Source: Panorpa germanica (lineage: Eukaryota > Arthropoda > Insecta > Mecoptera > Panorpidae). From it: DNA of 64,000 bases. Of the stretch, positions 24,700 to 36,600 are shown piece after piece (positions within the stretch are counted from its first letter, which is position 1; each line of letters begins with the position of its first letter). The DNA lies in NCBI GenBank assembly GCA_963678705.1, contig OY783207.1:3410001-3474000 (forward strand), in the 5' to 3' direction. The position numbers were made by a program, and so were the translations under genes. The notes under the pieces were generated by a model, which saw only the letters and a list, made by a program, of their open reading frames with translations, was not told the origin of the DNA and did no database searches.

Positions 24700-26395
24700 A
24701 TGCGATAAACAAACATAATTCTTAAATATACCTTAGACGTTAAAAAACATCTTAATATTCCATAAAGACATTTAGGCGAACAGGAGTATAAAAGTTTTTT
24801 TATAAATATTAAATTTATTTAGATTACCGCGTAGACGTCATTCCAGCGGTTCTTGCTGTTCTAGCCGTCCCAGCCGTCCCAGCCGTCCAGGAAGGCCACA
24901 CCAATTATGTAATTATTGTAAATTATACAGGAATTGTACACAGCCTGTCGTACTGAATTATTCCATCCAGTGGCGCATTTATCCTACACCTTGGGACCCG
25001 TATAATAGAGACCTCCACACGACTGTTAAAACGCACTCGGTAAACACAACTGCATACATATATTTACCACCTTACAAATAAGCCTGTTATAAAATTTATA
25101 CCAGGTATAAACTGATAATAAGACTGTCCGGACAGGCTGTATACCAGGTATACATTTATAGATAGCTGTATATTTTTTGCAAGATTAGCAATAACCAAAT
25201 TTAAAAAAATGTACGAGTATAACGCAAGTTCAGTAATCAAAACCAGAAGACACATCTGTCTGGCATCTTGTAAGTTTTTATTAAAATGAAGGACTTTTTC
25301 TCTACAACATTAACTACTGCGTATATAGTTCAAATTACAAGAAGTCGGCGGAAACTCATACTTAAAAGGTGTTATAATAGCCGTATAAATCTATGATACG
25401 ACAATGAACTTTATCTTATTCGTTCCTATATACTTTATAGAAAAATATGCGAATCAGTGCTATTTCGTTACATCAGCAGTTTATACCCCACAACTTGTTT
25501 TAAGTATGAGTCGTTCACTTCAATTCCAATGTAGATTTCACAACAAGGAACAACCAGTAGACCGCCTCTGGCGCCATTTCATCTCATTTATTCGGATCGC
25601 AAATTAAAACGCCGTAAAGACCGCTGCGCTGTGCGACGTAGGCGTCTTAGATCGAGGATGGGATCTGGAGAATTACCTACAATATCATATTTCATTCAAT
25701 AATTAAAGTTACAAAATTTATGCGTAATAATAAAATATGTAAAATAGTCGAAATTAGTTGTGGGTGGCCACTAAACACTAAACGCTGGACACGTGACTTT
25801 CAAATTATTAAGGACATATTTCTTACATGTTACATACTCCTAAACTTCCTTTACTTAAATCCTTATTGTAGATTTGTTTCTTTTGAGAGAGATAGACAGA
25901 GGTTATTATAGACTTTAATTTGCCATCACGCAACTGCGATTTGCGGCAGCTATTTCACTGAAATTGTCCTCTAATAATAATCGGAAAGTGTTCTCTCTTG
26001 AATAAAGCAAGAATCATTTAAAAATATTCACCGGTGTAGTTTTAATAGCAATTTCAAAAAGAAACCCACCGATGGCCAATGTGGAATATGCATGCACTTT
26101 GCAAAGAACTGTCAAAATCTCTAATTAAGACAACGGATATGGAAAGGTCAACGATCGGGTCATAGTGGAGGGAGTAAGGCACATAATGTTTGAAATATTC
26201 TATTAGAAGCAACTGAGAGTCATCAGCTGCATTGCATGACCTTTACTAGCGCGTAATTAGTTAGTTTAGTGGAATCAGATGTGGCCATAGTGAAACACCA
26301 GGGTCAAACAAACAATATTATAATGAAAGAGTATCAGTTCAAGAGAGAGAGAGAGAGAAACCATCTGCATTAATTCATTTTTTAATAACACATTT
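24700..26395. other. Gene-free spacer
   Basis: No gene supported. A small tandem of CAGCCGTCC units lies at about 24864-24890 and a GA dinucleotide tract at about 26345-26358. Frames at 25404-25607 and 25720-25911 have no recognisable domain. Confidence 0.4.
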
Positions 26396-26399
26396 TTAA

Positions 26400-27018
26400 T
26401 GGGCTTGTATCCTAATTTTTTATTGGTCGATTTTTCAATTGTTGATTGAAATTGATGATAATAAATGTTTATTGGCGTGTCTATTTTATTAAATATCTAA
26501 ATGTTGACGGAGATATAGCAATTAAAAGTTTGAATTGTAGTTTTAGCGCTAGAAATGGTCGGCCATATTTGTATGACGTGAAATGCATTTGTTGAGTAGG
26601 TCAGTGCTGTGGTAATGTTCTGTAGCTGTTGGTAGTCAAAAATCAAGTCAAGTCAAAGAATAATAAGTTTTTATTTTATTTAACCCTGCTAAGGCAGACA
26701 CAATATTGGACTTTTATTGTTCCTTGAAATAGCTGTAAATAATATTTGATATTTTGATATATAAATACATATAGCAGAGATTTATGATCTGTAAGGTTGG
26801 TAACCTTACACAAGGATTATGATGTCACATGCACTTGAAATGTGTACAACGTTGAATCCCTTTAATAATTAAAGAGACAAAATGACTTTTTTAATTGTTA
26901 ATATCTCTTAACATATAAGGAGTTATTAAAAAATAATTGAACATTTGAGGTTCTAGTAACCCACTTTATCAATATGTTGTACAGTTTTGTAGAAATTAAG
27001 ACATAGGACACAAGCCCA
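26400..27018 (+). mobile_element. TGGGCTTGTGTC MITE, full-length copy with TTAA-like target
   Basis: 619 bp, beginning TGGGCTTGTATCC and ending GACACAAGCCCA. The left flank is TTAA (26396-26399), the right TTAC (27019-27022), the best support in the window for TTAA target choice in this family. Confidence 0.87.
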
Positions 27019-27549
27019 TTACAACAGAAAAGATTCAAAGATGATAAGTTTGTTTTTCAATTCATGGGAAAACACGTCGGTTCGTTGTCATTTTCTAGAT
27101 TCATTCGTTAGGAATTTGAGTTTCGACTCTGTCTGCACTAGATTATTTTTGGCTTCTCATTCCAAGCAATTCGCCAGGCTTGGGGCTTGTATGTTATTAG
27201 TTACTTAGTTGTTTTATTTCGCCGAGCGCACACTATCATACGGCTAGCCTTATCACATGGTACCGTGTACCACTACTACAATACTAAACCAGCGCCAGAG
27301 TCTGTACTCTGTATTAGCTGCGTGACTGAAATAACGGGAAGCAGACACCCTGGACCGATGATTACCGAGAAAACACGAGCGATGCTCTGATGTATGACGA
27401 TACTGTTATACACCGTGAAAAACAATGAAAAACATGTTGGTACAAGCCGATCTGATTACAGAAATTGTCCCGTTACTTTGTGAAATCCTTGAGCATTTTA
27501 ATATGACGTTAAAAATACGTCAATAAACTTAAGAACAATGTGTTAATTT

Positions 27550-27662
27550 TTATAAAACTGATACAGTTGGCTATCAGGATCTCAAATGTCCAATTACATC
27601 TTATTAAGTCGCAATTTTACAGGAGATATTAACAATTAAAATAGTTATTTTGTCTCTTTAAT
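27550..27662. mobile_element. Terminal relic of TTAA MITE family
   Basis: Contains TTGGCTATCAGGATCTCAAA, TCCAATTACATCTTATTAAG and AGGAGATATTAACAATTAAA, matching the end region of the full copies in inverted orientation. Confidence 0.6.
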
Positions 27663-28260
27663 CCACTTCCTTCCCTCCTCACTTCTATTATAAAACAGAA
27701 AGTAAAGAATATACCTTTAATATTGAATTATTAAGCCTCATTTCTACTCACTGTTTTGATATTTAATTTACTGTTTTTATTTATTATTTTACTCGAGATT
27801 TCAGGTTTTCGTTTAAGCATTCCTTTTTACATTTGTGTTTTAATTTAAGTTTAGTTAATTTAGTTGGTGCGTATGCATCGTTAGTAATATAAATTTTGAC
27901 AGTTCGACAAAATTGTATGTGAAATAATTATAATTGCTATTTTTAATAACAATTAGTAATAGAAATTGTTTTCACTTCTATATTTTTCAAAAACTGACAT
28001 TAAACTTCTTTTAAAAATAAATCCTACATCATTTTGATAGATTGTCATATTTTGGAGGTTATAATATAATATAGTTTTTCTTAATTTGATATTTTTAATT
28101 TAAAACATTGGACCTTGTAAGGTTCTAAAAAAACTAAGAAAACTTAAAAAACGCGTAATGCCATATGCTAAGCAATTTAAATTAAATACAAAATACAAAA
28201 TTAAATTAAAGCAGTGAGTGGGAATAATACTTAACATTATTATTTTTAATTTATAAAATA

Positions 28261-28480
28261 CCCAGTAAACAATTTGATGAAGTGTCGTGTTTTGTGACAT
28301 TTCTAACACTATTGCACTTCAATTATAGTTCGCATCAATTTTATCTTCATTTGTGTTCCGGCAGGTGGAGTGGTTTCGTCATTTGTAGCCGATAAAATAG
28401 ACATTTCATATGAACGACTGTGAGAAATTGAACTCTTTCATGACAAAGAAATCATACGCATCTTCAATATGATGTCAGCC
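28261..28480. mobile_element. MITE with CCCAGTA ends, copy 2 (inverted)
   Basis: Starts CCCAGTAAACAATTTGATG and is the reverse complement of 6984-7209 over most of its length (for example GTAGCCGATAAAATAGACAT). Its distal end near 28480 has lost the terminal repeat. Confidence 0.65.
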
Positions 28481-28607
28481 GACAGTTTTCATTGATAGCA
28501 GACGAATTTAAAAACAAAAACTTTTCGAAATGCATAATCACATACTTTCTTTAGCAGTGTATGCTTTGCAGTGCATAAATCGGTTTTTAGAAAGAGATAG
28601 CATTATA

Positions 28608-28631
28608 CTATGACGTCTATAGACGTCATAG
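28608..28631. other. 24-bp perfect palindrome with two TGACGTC-type sites
   Basis: CTATGACGTCTA is directly followed by its exact reverse complement. Each half carries TGACGTC, close to a CRE/bZIP site. No gene start was identified beside it. Confidence 0.7.
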
Positions 28632-28639
28632 CAAAAATC

Positions 28640-29480
28640 CGACGACCATCGAAGCGTCGTGCTGCGTGGGCCCACCGACGGACGCCAAAGTTATAGCATG
28701 TAATATCAAATATACAATAGAACCAATATATTATAAATAAAAACGAAGAACAAATATATAACAAATTCAATAAACGATACAAGTGTATAAAAAAGAAGTG
28801 ATTAATATTAAAAATTATCAAGAAAAAGTAAAATAAAAATAAAAGAAAATCTAAAAAACCTATTAAATTGCTTTTAACATGTGGAAGTGGGCTCATATAA
28901 CCCAAGTTTCTGTTAAAAATAAAATTTGTGATTGTACTAGTGTCCCCGGTGTAACTGGCGGTCTTTGTGACTGCTCTTTGTGGATATCTTATTAGGATTT
29001 ATTTTTAAATTAAGGTAACGCTGTTTTACATGATATAATAGAATTAGATGTATCCTATTACAAGCCAGGACGTGCGGTGGTTGAATATTCTATTTACTAA
29101 TTGCTTTTTTCTTGCTAGAATCTATAAATTGTGGTAGTGGTCTATATAAGAATAAATTCTGATATAAACTGTCTATATTTTAAAAATATGTCACCACAGA
29201 CAATATCGTTTTCTTAGGCAAGGTTATTCTATATATACTTGTACTAGCTATACACATACTCTATAATCATGCGTGTGTGTATATATATGCATACATATAT
29301 GTATACGGACGGATTAAAGTTACAGTGGTGTAAGTCACTTTAAAATATATCCAGAATCACAAAAACCAGATCTAGATTTTTATATTAATTTCTTGAAAAC
29401 AAAGAAATTGAAACTTTCGATCACAAGACCAGCGTTATATTTTCTAGGGTTTATTTATTATCAAAGTTAATTTGATTATG
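28640..29480. other. Gene-free AT-rich spacer
   Basis: Nothing supported. A 100-codon minus-strand frame (28603-28905) is mostly Phe/Leu/Ile/Tyr from AT-rich DNA and does not look like a gene. Confidence 0.4.
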
Positions 29481-29860
29481 TCCTTTCGTAATACTAAAAA
29501 CTTACTATTATTATTTACTACTTACTACTATATTCTTGTGCCTTAACTCATTTAATTACATATCATTGTGCTTAATTTAATCTCACAACATTCTCACTCC
29601 TTCCAAAAGAAAACAAAAATCCTTATAAAAATAAAAACAAAACTGCTCTACTCTAAACTACTCTCCCTCCTGTTTCTACTCTGCCATTGCTTCTTTTTCC
29701 TCGTTAATTTTCTCTATCTCCGACATCCCTTTACTGCCCCGCTTTAATAACTGCCCAATATTCTTTTCGCTTATTACCTTTTTCTCACATGAAAACTTAA
29801 TGTGCTTCAATGTGTCTACCTCCGTTCCGCACACCCTGCACATCCTAAAAACTTACTAAG
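29480..29860 (-). mobile_element. 3' end of a non-LTR retrotransposon (LINE)
   Basis: The minus strand carries the C-terminal coding end of a LINE ORF2, then about 200 bp of untranslated tail ending in TA/TTA-rich sequence. The 5' part is missing, as is usual for truncated LINE insertions. Confidence 0.65.
29676..29843 (-). pseudogene. LINE ORF2 C-terminal fragment with zinc-knuckle-like motif
   Basis: The open frame reads CRVCGTEVDTLKHIKFSCE and continues about 36 residues to a stop. The C-x2-C-x8-H-x4-C spacing is typical of the C-terminal motif of Jockey/CR1-type reverse transcriptase proteins. Only 55 residues remain, so it is a dead fragment. The following residues are Lys/Glu-rich. Confidence 0.7.
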
Positions 29861-30934
29861 CAGCGATGTGGTCCACATACATGTGTTCTTCGCACTTTCA
29901 AAAATGCAAATATATTCATTGTTGCCAATGCGGTTAAATCCATTTTTGAAATTTTCTGATTTTAAATTTTAATTGAATAAATAATACTCTTTTTATATAT
30001 AATATATATAAATACGGTCTTTTAGAGAGCAAGACATAAGTGACTGTCGCCCAGGCTTCGCAATTTTAAGAGCCCTTGAAATTAATAAATTATAACTCGA
30101 TGCAATTTGATTTCATTTACCGCCAAGTAGGTGATTAGATTTAATAGAAATGGATTTCTATTAAAAATTTCTCTTTTTGATTTTATGGGACACTTTTTGG
30201 GAATTTTTACGAGCCCCTTCTACTCTATTTCAAAAATTTGCCGTACTCTTTTTCTTCTTAAAATAGCTCTCCCTTAAATTAATAAACAGTAAGTACCCCT
30301 TTTTACAATTTGGCGCCTCCATTTTCGACCGTGATTAATTAAACGATAGTAAAAACGAAATACAACAAATATTATTTTGTAAATATATCTAGCTCAGTCT
30401 AAGACGGCGGCCACGTATTTTGGCGCCCCATGCGACCGTGTCCATCCCATACCACTCAGACTGGCACTTACTTTAAGCTTTTTATATATCTTTCTATATT
30501 AATGTCACAGACTCAAAAACGAAATTATTCCATTTGTTTTTATTCAGATCAAAAACAAATTCACTGTTTTTGTGTACCATAAGGGAAAGCCACTAAAAAC
30601 GTATTTCATACCATTGCCACTGTGTCGCTTCTACACATATTAATTAAATATTTTATTAAAAAATCAATCGTAATTGCCCGATTATGAAGTGGTTAACTAA
30701 AAAATATGAAATTCTATTTTAAGCCGCAGCTTGTGCTATGAGAACTAATTTATATTATATAATAATAATAATGAACTAATCGCGGTTTATTAAAATAGAA
30801 CATCGGATCTGTTTTTATTAATATTCGCAAAAAGTTCGCTCATTAAATTGTATAGGAACAAAGTCGAATGAAATTAAAAGAAATTTGGCTATCAGAATCT
30901 TATTATTATTATTATCTTCTTTTATTCAATTTAT

Positions 30935-31065
30935 TTAACGTCGGCCTATTTCTGATACTGAGTCTTTCACTGACAACTTCCTTGTTGACAGTTTTTGTGG
31001 TGTTGTGATGCCATATATATGTGAACTACACCGCTGTCTAATAAGGAATTTGTGTGATTCTTTAA
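30935..31065 (+). repeat. Dispersed repeat, third copy
   Basis: TTTAACGTCGGC, GATACTGAGTC and CAGTTTTTGTGGTGTTGTG are collinear with the copy at 10080-10215. Confidence 0.55.
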
Positions 31066-32057
31066 TCATTCCAAGTGATAAAAAATTACAGACAATTCTA
31101 AACTCATTCTTCTCCTCTATGAATTATTATCTCCGTTATACAGCAAAATGTAAAAGAGATGCTCACAAAATGTCAGATATTTGCGGCTATCTCGAGCACA
31201 CATCAAAAAATGTATTGTAAAGGTGATAAACAAGGATAATTATTTTTTTATTTAATTTCTATAGATTATTATAATTTGTCCTGCTTAGAGGATAGTGATA
31301 GATATGTAAAAATAATAAAGTACCTTGCGCGGGATGTGCCCATCGACTTATCCCTCAATTTCAATAGATATATAAGAAATATAGATAATAGAAATAAAAT
31401 ACTTTTTATTCTACAGGCCCTAATACCAAACATGTGAAAATAAAAATATGGCTAAATTATTTTCTCTTTGTAATATTATACAACATTTAGAAAATTATTT
31501 AGATTATCCACGCTATATATAAAAAAGGAATGTTTCTTAGCAGTGGTGTATTGATAAACATTAAAGTAGAAACTTCATCTCATGATAAAATATGCTAATG
31601 CAAAACAACTGCAATACATCCTACTGAAAAAGTGAGATTAATTTTCTGATACTTTCAAATACAAATGAATTCTGGAACATCAACAAAAAAAAAGTGACAA
31701 CTAATTTCGGATAAAGCTAGTAAATGAATGGTCAATATATAATGACCCACTACTTTAATGATAATATTGTATATATATATAAATTAGCTTTATGTATATA
31801 TAAACATATATATTCTAAAAATATCTGCAATCCATGACAATTTGTTATTTTTCATTAGTAAATTTAAAAATACAGCTGGTGCTAATGTTGATGCACATGG
31901 CGCTGCCAGAAAATGGGTTGAATCATCGTTTTGTGAGAGTAAAGAATTATGTATTTCACGAATAACATGAAAAATCAAAAGGCATGTCAATCAACACACT
32001 GCCTAAAAGCCTAACAAGAGCTTAACAGATTCTATGATACAGCAGTTATTTCACGAA

Positions 32058-32170
32058 TGGGCTTGTATTACTGTACTATATTGATAAAGTTGTAATGATC
32101 AATTATTAATTATTTTTTAATAACTCCTTATATTTTAGGAGATATTAATCACTTTAATTAAAAGGGAAAA
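32058..32170 (-). mobile_element. TTAA MITE family, terminal fragment
   Basis: Begins TGGGCTTGTATTACTG and continues through TTTTTTAATAACTCCTTATA, matching the outer 110 bp of the family in inverted orientation. Confidence 0.65.
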
Positions 32171-33159
32171 TTCCAATACATGGTACGTCACATTCACATC
32201 GGAAGATCTCTGTTACATTCGTAGTTTAATAGATGGGACCATCTGAAGCTTAATCAGACCAGTGACAATTAAAAAAGGATTAATTAGCCGAAATGACATT
32301 TAATTTTTTTCCAAGCACTCATTTTTTATTAGTGCTTATTTTCCACGATACAATTTCTCGGAAATGTGTACAATTTATTGTTACGATATCATAAAAGCCG
32401 TTCGGCGTGTTTTCCTAAAACTCATAAATGAAATGACGACGTAAACTACCTCCCCCTCACCCTTTTCTCCGTCCCGCGGTAACAATTAATTATCTCTCAA
32501 TCTGCTACGCTGCATGTTGTAGCGAATCGAACAACCACAATTTGCGATAATGGTTACGGATCGTTTGAGATTTTTTTAATTGAATGTTATTGATAATAAC
32601 TGTTGTTATCACAACGAATTTTGACGGCTCTTAAAGTATTTCTGATACATTCGCAATGCAGAATACAAAAATCTTCTAAATGAACAGCGAAATAAAATGA
32701 CAGATGTTATTAACAAATTCTAACCTCCAAATATTAAATTATAATTAACTGTTCTTGTATTACATGGATTTGAGGTATTGGCGATGTTTTGTGTTTAGCA
32801 GGAATGAAGTAATTTAAATATCGGAATATTCTAAGAACTAAGTAGCGAAGGCAACTGAATGCAAAACTTTTCTATGAATAATAATTCGAAATCAATAAAT
32901 TGACCTAGAGCACTGAAAACATTAAAAGTGTTAGCCGCTTATACTGGTTATGGTTATGCAGATATAGGGCATTCCAAGACAGTGGCGAACTGGCTCTAAA
33001 AAGGTTGCCAGTAGATAAATGGCATAGAATAATGTAACAGTATCCAGTCTATAATCACCATTAAGATAATGCCCGCTTCATTTATTGAGGGCTCAGTTAA
33101 TGTAGATTAAGAAATGAGTAAAAGTATAATAGTAATTTTATATAAATTTTGACAGCTTT

Positions 33160-33255
33160 AATGATAATGGTAATTATAATTAGACATTTGAGGTTCTGAT
33201 AGCCAACTTTATACTAAGTACTTTTACAGAAATTAAAACATAATTCAAAAGCCCA
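33160..33255 (+). mobile_element. TTAA MITE family, terminal fragment
   Basis: Contains GACATTTGAGGTTCTGATAG and ends AAAAGCCCA followed by TTAA at 33256-33259, an intact TTAA on the right side. Confidence 0.65.
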
Positions 33256-33692
33256 TTAAAAGTTGATCTTGTCACTTTCATAAACAAATTCTAACCTAAA
33301 AATATTTATAAGTAAAAACAGTACCTTTAAGTTGAAAAGTCATTTTCTATTAAATCACAATATCACATTATTATTCTTTACATTCACGATAAGACTATGA
33401 ACAGTCCACTGCAAGTCACTACTAGGTTATTATAGTCACTATTTTTTAAACCCGCAACAATTATGTATGCCACGTTATCAAATGCAAACGATAAACAATA
33501 ATCATATTTATTTCTAATAAGTAACAAACCGGTACATCTAACGTACTAAACATTCCGACACACTAAACACAGTTATGTTGTATTTTCGTAACAATATATC
33601 CACACCATACATAAAAATACACGTAAAGCAATTGTAAAAATGTATAACTATTTGAATTTCTTCTTTTTAAGTGAGAACTTTTCATTTCCGCC

Positions 33693-36600
33693 ATGGCTTT
33701 GGTGATGCTTCCGTGTGAGTTGCCGTGGTGGCCTATGCTCCAGCGGCATCTAACTTCTCTTCTTTCTGTCAAAACCACAGATGACCTTGTTCAAGGAATG
33801 CAGAAGATACACGATATGTGCAAGTAAGATTTTTTACCATTCAAATCTTAATAAAAATTAAACAGTGTTAATGAAGAAAATCTTATATACTCGTATATAG
33901 TGTATCAATAGGAACTGACTATTTTGGTTTGTCAATAAAACGTAAAACAATGACAATCTTTGTGAATTTTATGGTTTATTATAAAGCTAATATATGGGAA
34001 ATATTTATAGAGTATAACACTATCAAACCTCTTCTGAAAAACGACCAAATCTTTTTACTAAATTTGAAAATTCAAGAAAATTATTTAGTTAAAAAATTTC
34101 TATGTGTTGTATACACTGTTGTAGTACATAGTATTCCAAAACTAATTTCCTGTTTGTCTAGACTATATATGTCAATTCTTAAGTTTATACGTCATATTTA
34201 TATAAAATTACAGAACATTTAAAACAGTCAGTTCTTATTGAGACACATTTTAATTTATTTAATAAAATAGCATGAATAAAAATTGTCACTGTCTCAAACA
34301 AATCATGATATATTTTCATTTTCTTATAGCGTCGGCCTCGATCCAGATGAAGACAAAACTTATTCCAATATATTTGATGGCCTTGCTGAATTTTTAGAAT
34401 GTGAATTGACACCTGAAGAAAAACAACATTTTTTAGATAAAACTTTACATGGAATGGTAAATAGAGCGCTAAAACTAAAGAATTTAAGACCGTCCAGAGG
34501 GTTGCACTACAGTCTTCAGCAACAATGTAAGACGATGACTTTAACGAAAGGTTTACTTGTCTAAAAGCAGATTATTCGATTCTTAATCATTTTCTAGCCG
34601 ATAGCACTGAATTGGACTACGAATTTATTGCATCATTACTAGCTCACGCATTCTTCAGTACTTTCCCAAAGAGAACGTTAAAAACTCATCCTACTCTACA
34701 AGATTTCAATTTTACACATTTTTTTACACATCTAGATTCGTAAGTATATTTCTCAGTGATACTACAACGCCTCAATAGACAGCAACACACATAACATCTT
34801 ATTCTTATAGAAATATTCAAAAATCCAAACTTCGAAGTATTTTGCATTACTTTAATTGGCTAGAAGACAAGGAACCAACTACTGGAAAGCTGAGAATATC
34901 AAGACAGGTAAGAAATGCATCGAATTTTTTTTAAATTACCAAAGAAACAAACCTATTAGATATTGTGTGTGTGAATAATTGTAATATCCAACAGGTTATG
35001 TCCAGTAAACAATGGCTAACAATAGAAGACTGGTTGGAATGTAGTTTACCATTATGTCCTTTACGAATACGCCATGAAGGCCGTTTAGAAAGAGCAGAGC
35101 CCGATTCAATGCACGTATGTTTTAGCAGCGCTAAAATTGGAGGATCTGTACTTGCTGATGGAGAATCACAAGTAAAATATTAATTAGGCGAACCTCTTTT
35201 AACCAGGGTATGAAGAATGAAACACATATATAATTATATAAAAATACATTTTCAGGAATGCAATACCCTTAGTATGTTCCCTGAATTGCTATGTCTACTT
35301 CTATCAGCGGAAGCTCTGGAAGATAACGAAGTTTTGTTAATTGAAGGAGCAAGGCAAATGTCTCGCTTAGGTGATACTAGAAGCAAAGGATCACAGTTCG
35401 AACCTATGGATAATCCAAAACAGGTATTAATAGATGCCTACCCAGTAAAATAAAGTGCAAGGCTGGAAGTATTCAAAAATTCAAATGTAAAAAATTACAT
35501 ATTTAAAAATAATTTGAAGATTTCAGTTTGCTGCATGGATGCTGAGAATTACACAAGTCTCCCTGTAGGACAATTTGAAGAAGACAACGTTTTAAGAGAA
35601 TTAAACAAATCTCTATTAGCATTTAGGCAAAAATTTTCTGTAACAAAAGAAGAAGTTACAGAAACTAGAGAAGCATCTCTCCATAGAAGGTATTGTACAA
35701 CAACTCGAAACAATTTAATAGTTATATAAAATAACGTAATGTGGCAAGATTCTATACAAAATAGTATAGTGATATTTCCAATTGTTTAAGATTGTCCCCT
35801 ATTGGTGAATCATTTAGCCAGACTCCACCAGATGTAGAAGCAACAATTATTGTAAAACAACCGTCCACAGGAACTAGACCGGGCAGTAGATCGACGTCAC
35901 CTCCAGATAAAAGTAAAAACTTAAATATTTTAATTATCCCCCTTAACGGGTTTATCATTAAACAATAATCCATAATATATCTTTATTATTTTAGATATCT
36001 CTAAGAAATGTTGGCTATCTCCGGAAGCAAATACACTAAATAATAGAAGGGGCCGTTTTATAGTACTAGGATCCTCTGGAGAATGCCTACCTGTCAATCG
36101 AAAGCCCCCCAGCTTATCGCAGTGTGCTAGTCTTTATTCCAGTTGTGATTCTAGCGAGGATGATGAATACCACAGCGCCAAAGGAAGCTTAGATGACGGT
36201 ATGCCTAAAAGAATAATTAATGTTAAATATAGGTATATTTAAAGTACACAACTATACTATTTTGTATTTCAGGAAGTGAAGATGAAGGTCAAACCAGACG
36301 TTACAGTACAGAATTAGATACGCCTGAAAGACGGCATACATTTGCTCAAAGATTAAGAGATGCATTAAATAGAGAATCGGAAAGTTTTTCAACGTCCACA
36401 GATGACTCTAGTTATGCAGTTGGAATCAGCATTGCTGGATCAGGTTTAGGTGATAAGGATATTAGGTGATTTTTGTTAAAACTTTTTACAAATCCAAAAT
36501 TTCTAACATTAATTATTACCCCTGATTAAAGCAACTATGAACACATAAGCTAAATTTCTGTAGTAAATATTAATTCTCAGTGATACCTTCTTTTCTAATC

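Larger units (their letters stand above)
31070..33690. other. Gene-free spacer upstream of the PARG-like gene
   Basis: No coding region supported. It contains TTAA-family relics at 32058-32170 (TGGGCTTGTATTAC start) and 33160-33255 (ends AAAGCCCA followed by TTAA). Confidence 0.45.

Noticed and set aside
27187..27390. 67-codon plus-strand frame in a less AT-rich patch
   Set aside because: No domain, no convincing splice partner and no promoter; could be a relic but not supportable.
28603..28905. 100-codon minus-strand frame
   Set aside because: Composition is Phe/Leu/Ile/Tyr from AT-rich DNA, with no splice or domain evidence.
33563..33778. 71-codon minus-strand frame
   Set aside because: It overlaps exon 1 of the PARG-like gene on the other strand and has no supporting features.
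33929..34222. 97-codon plus-strand frame
   Set aside because: It lies within intron 1 of the PARG-like gene and is AT-driven without domains.
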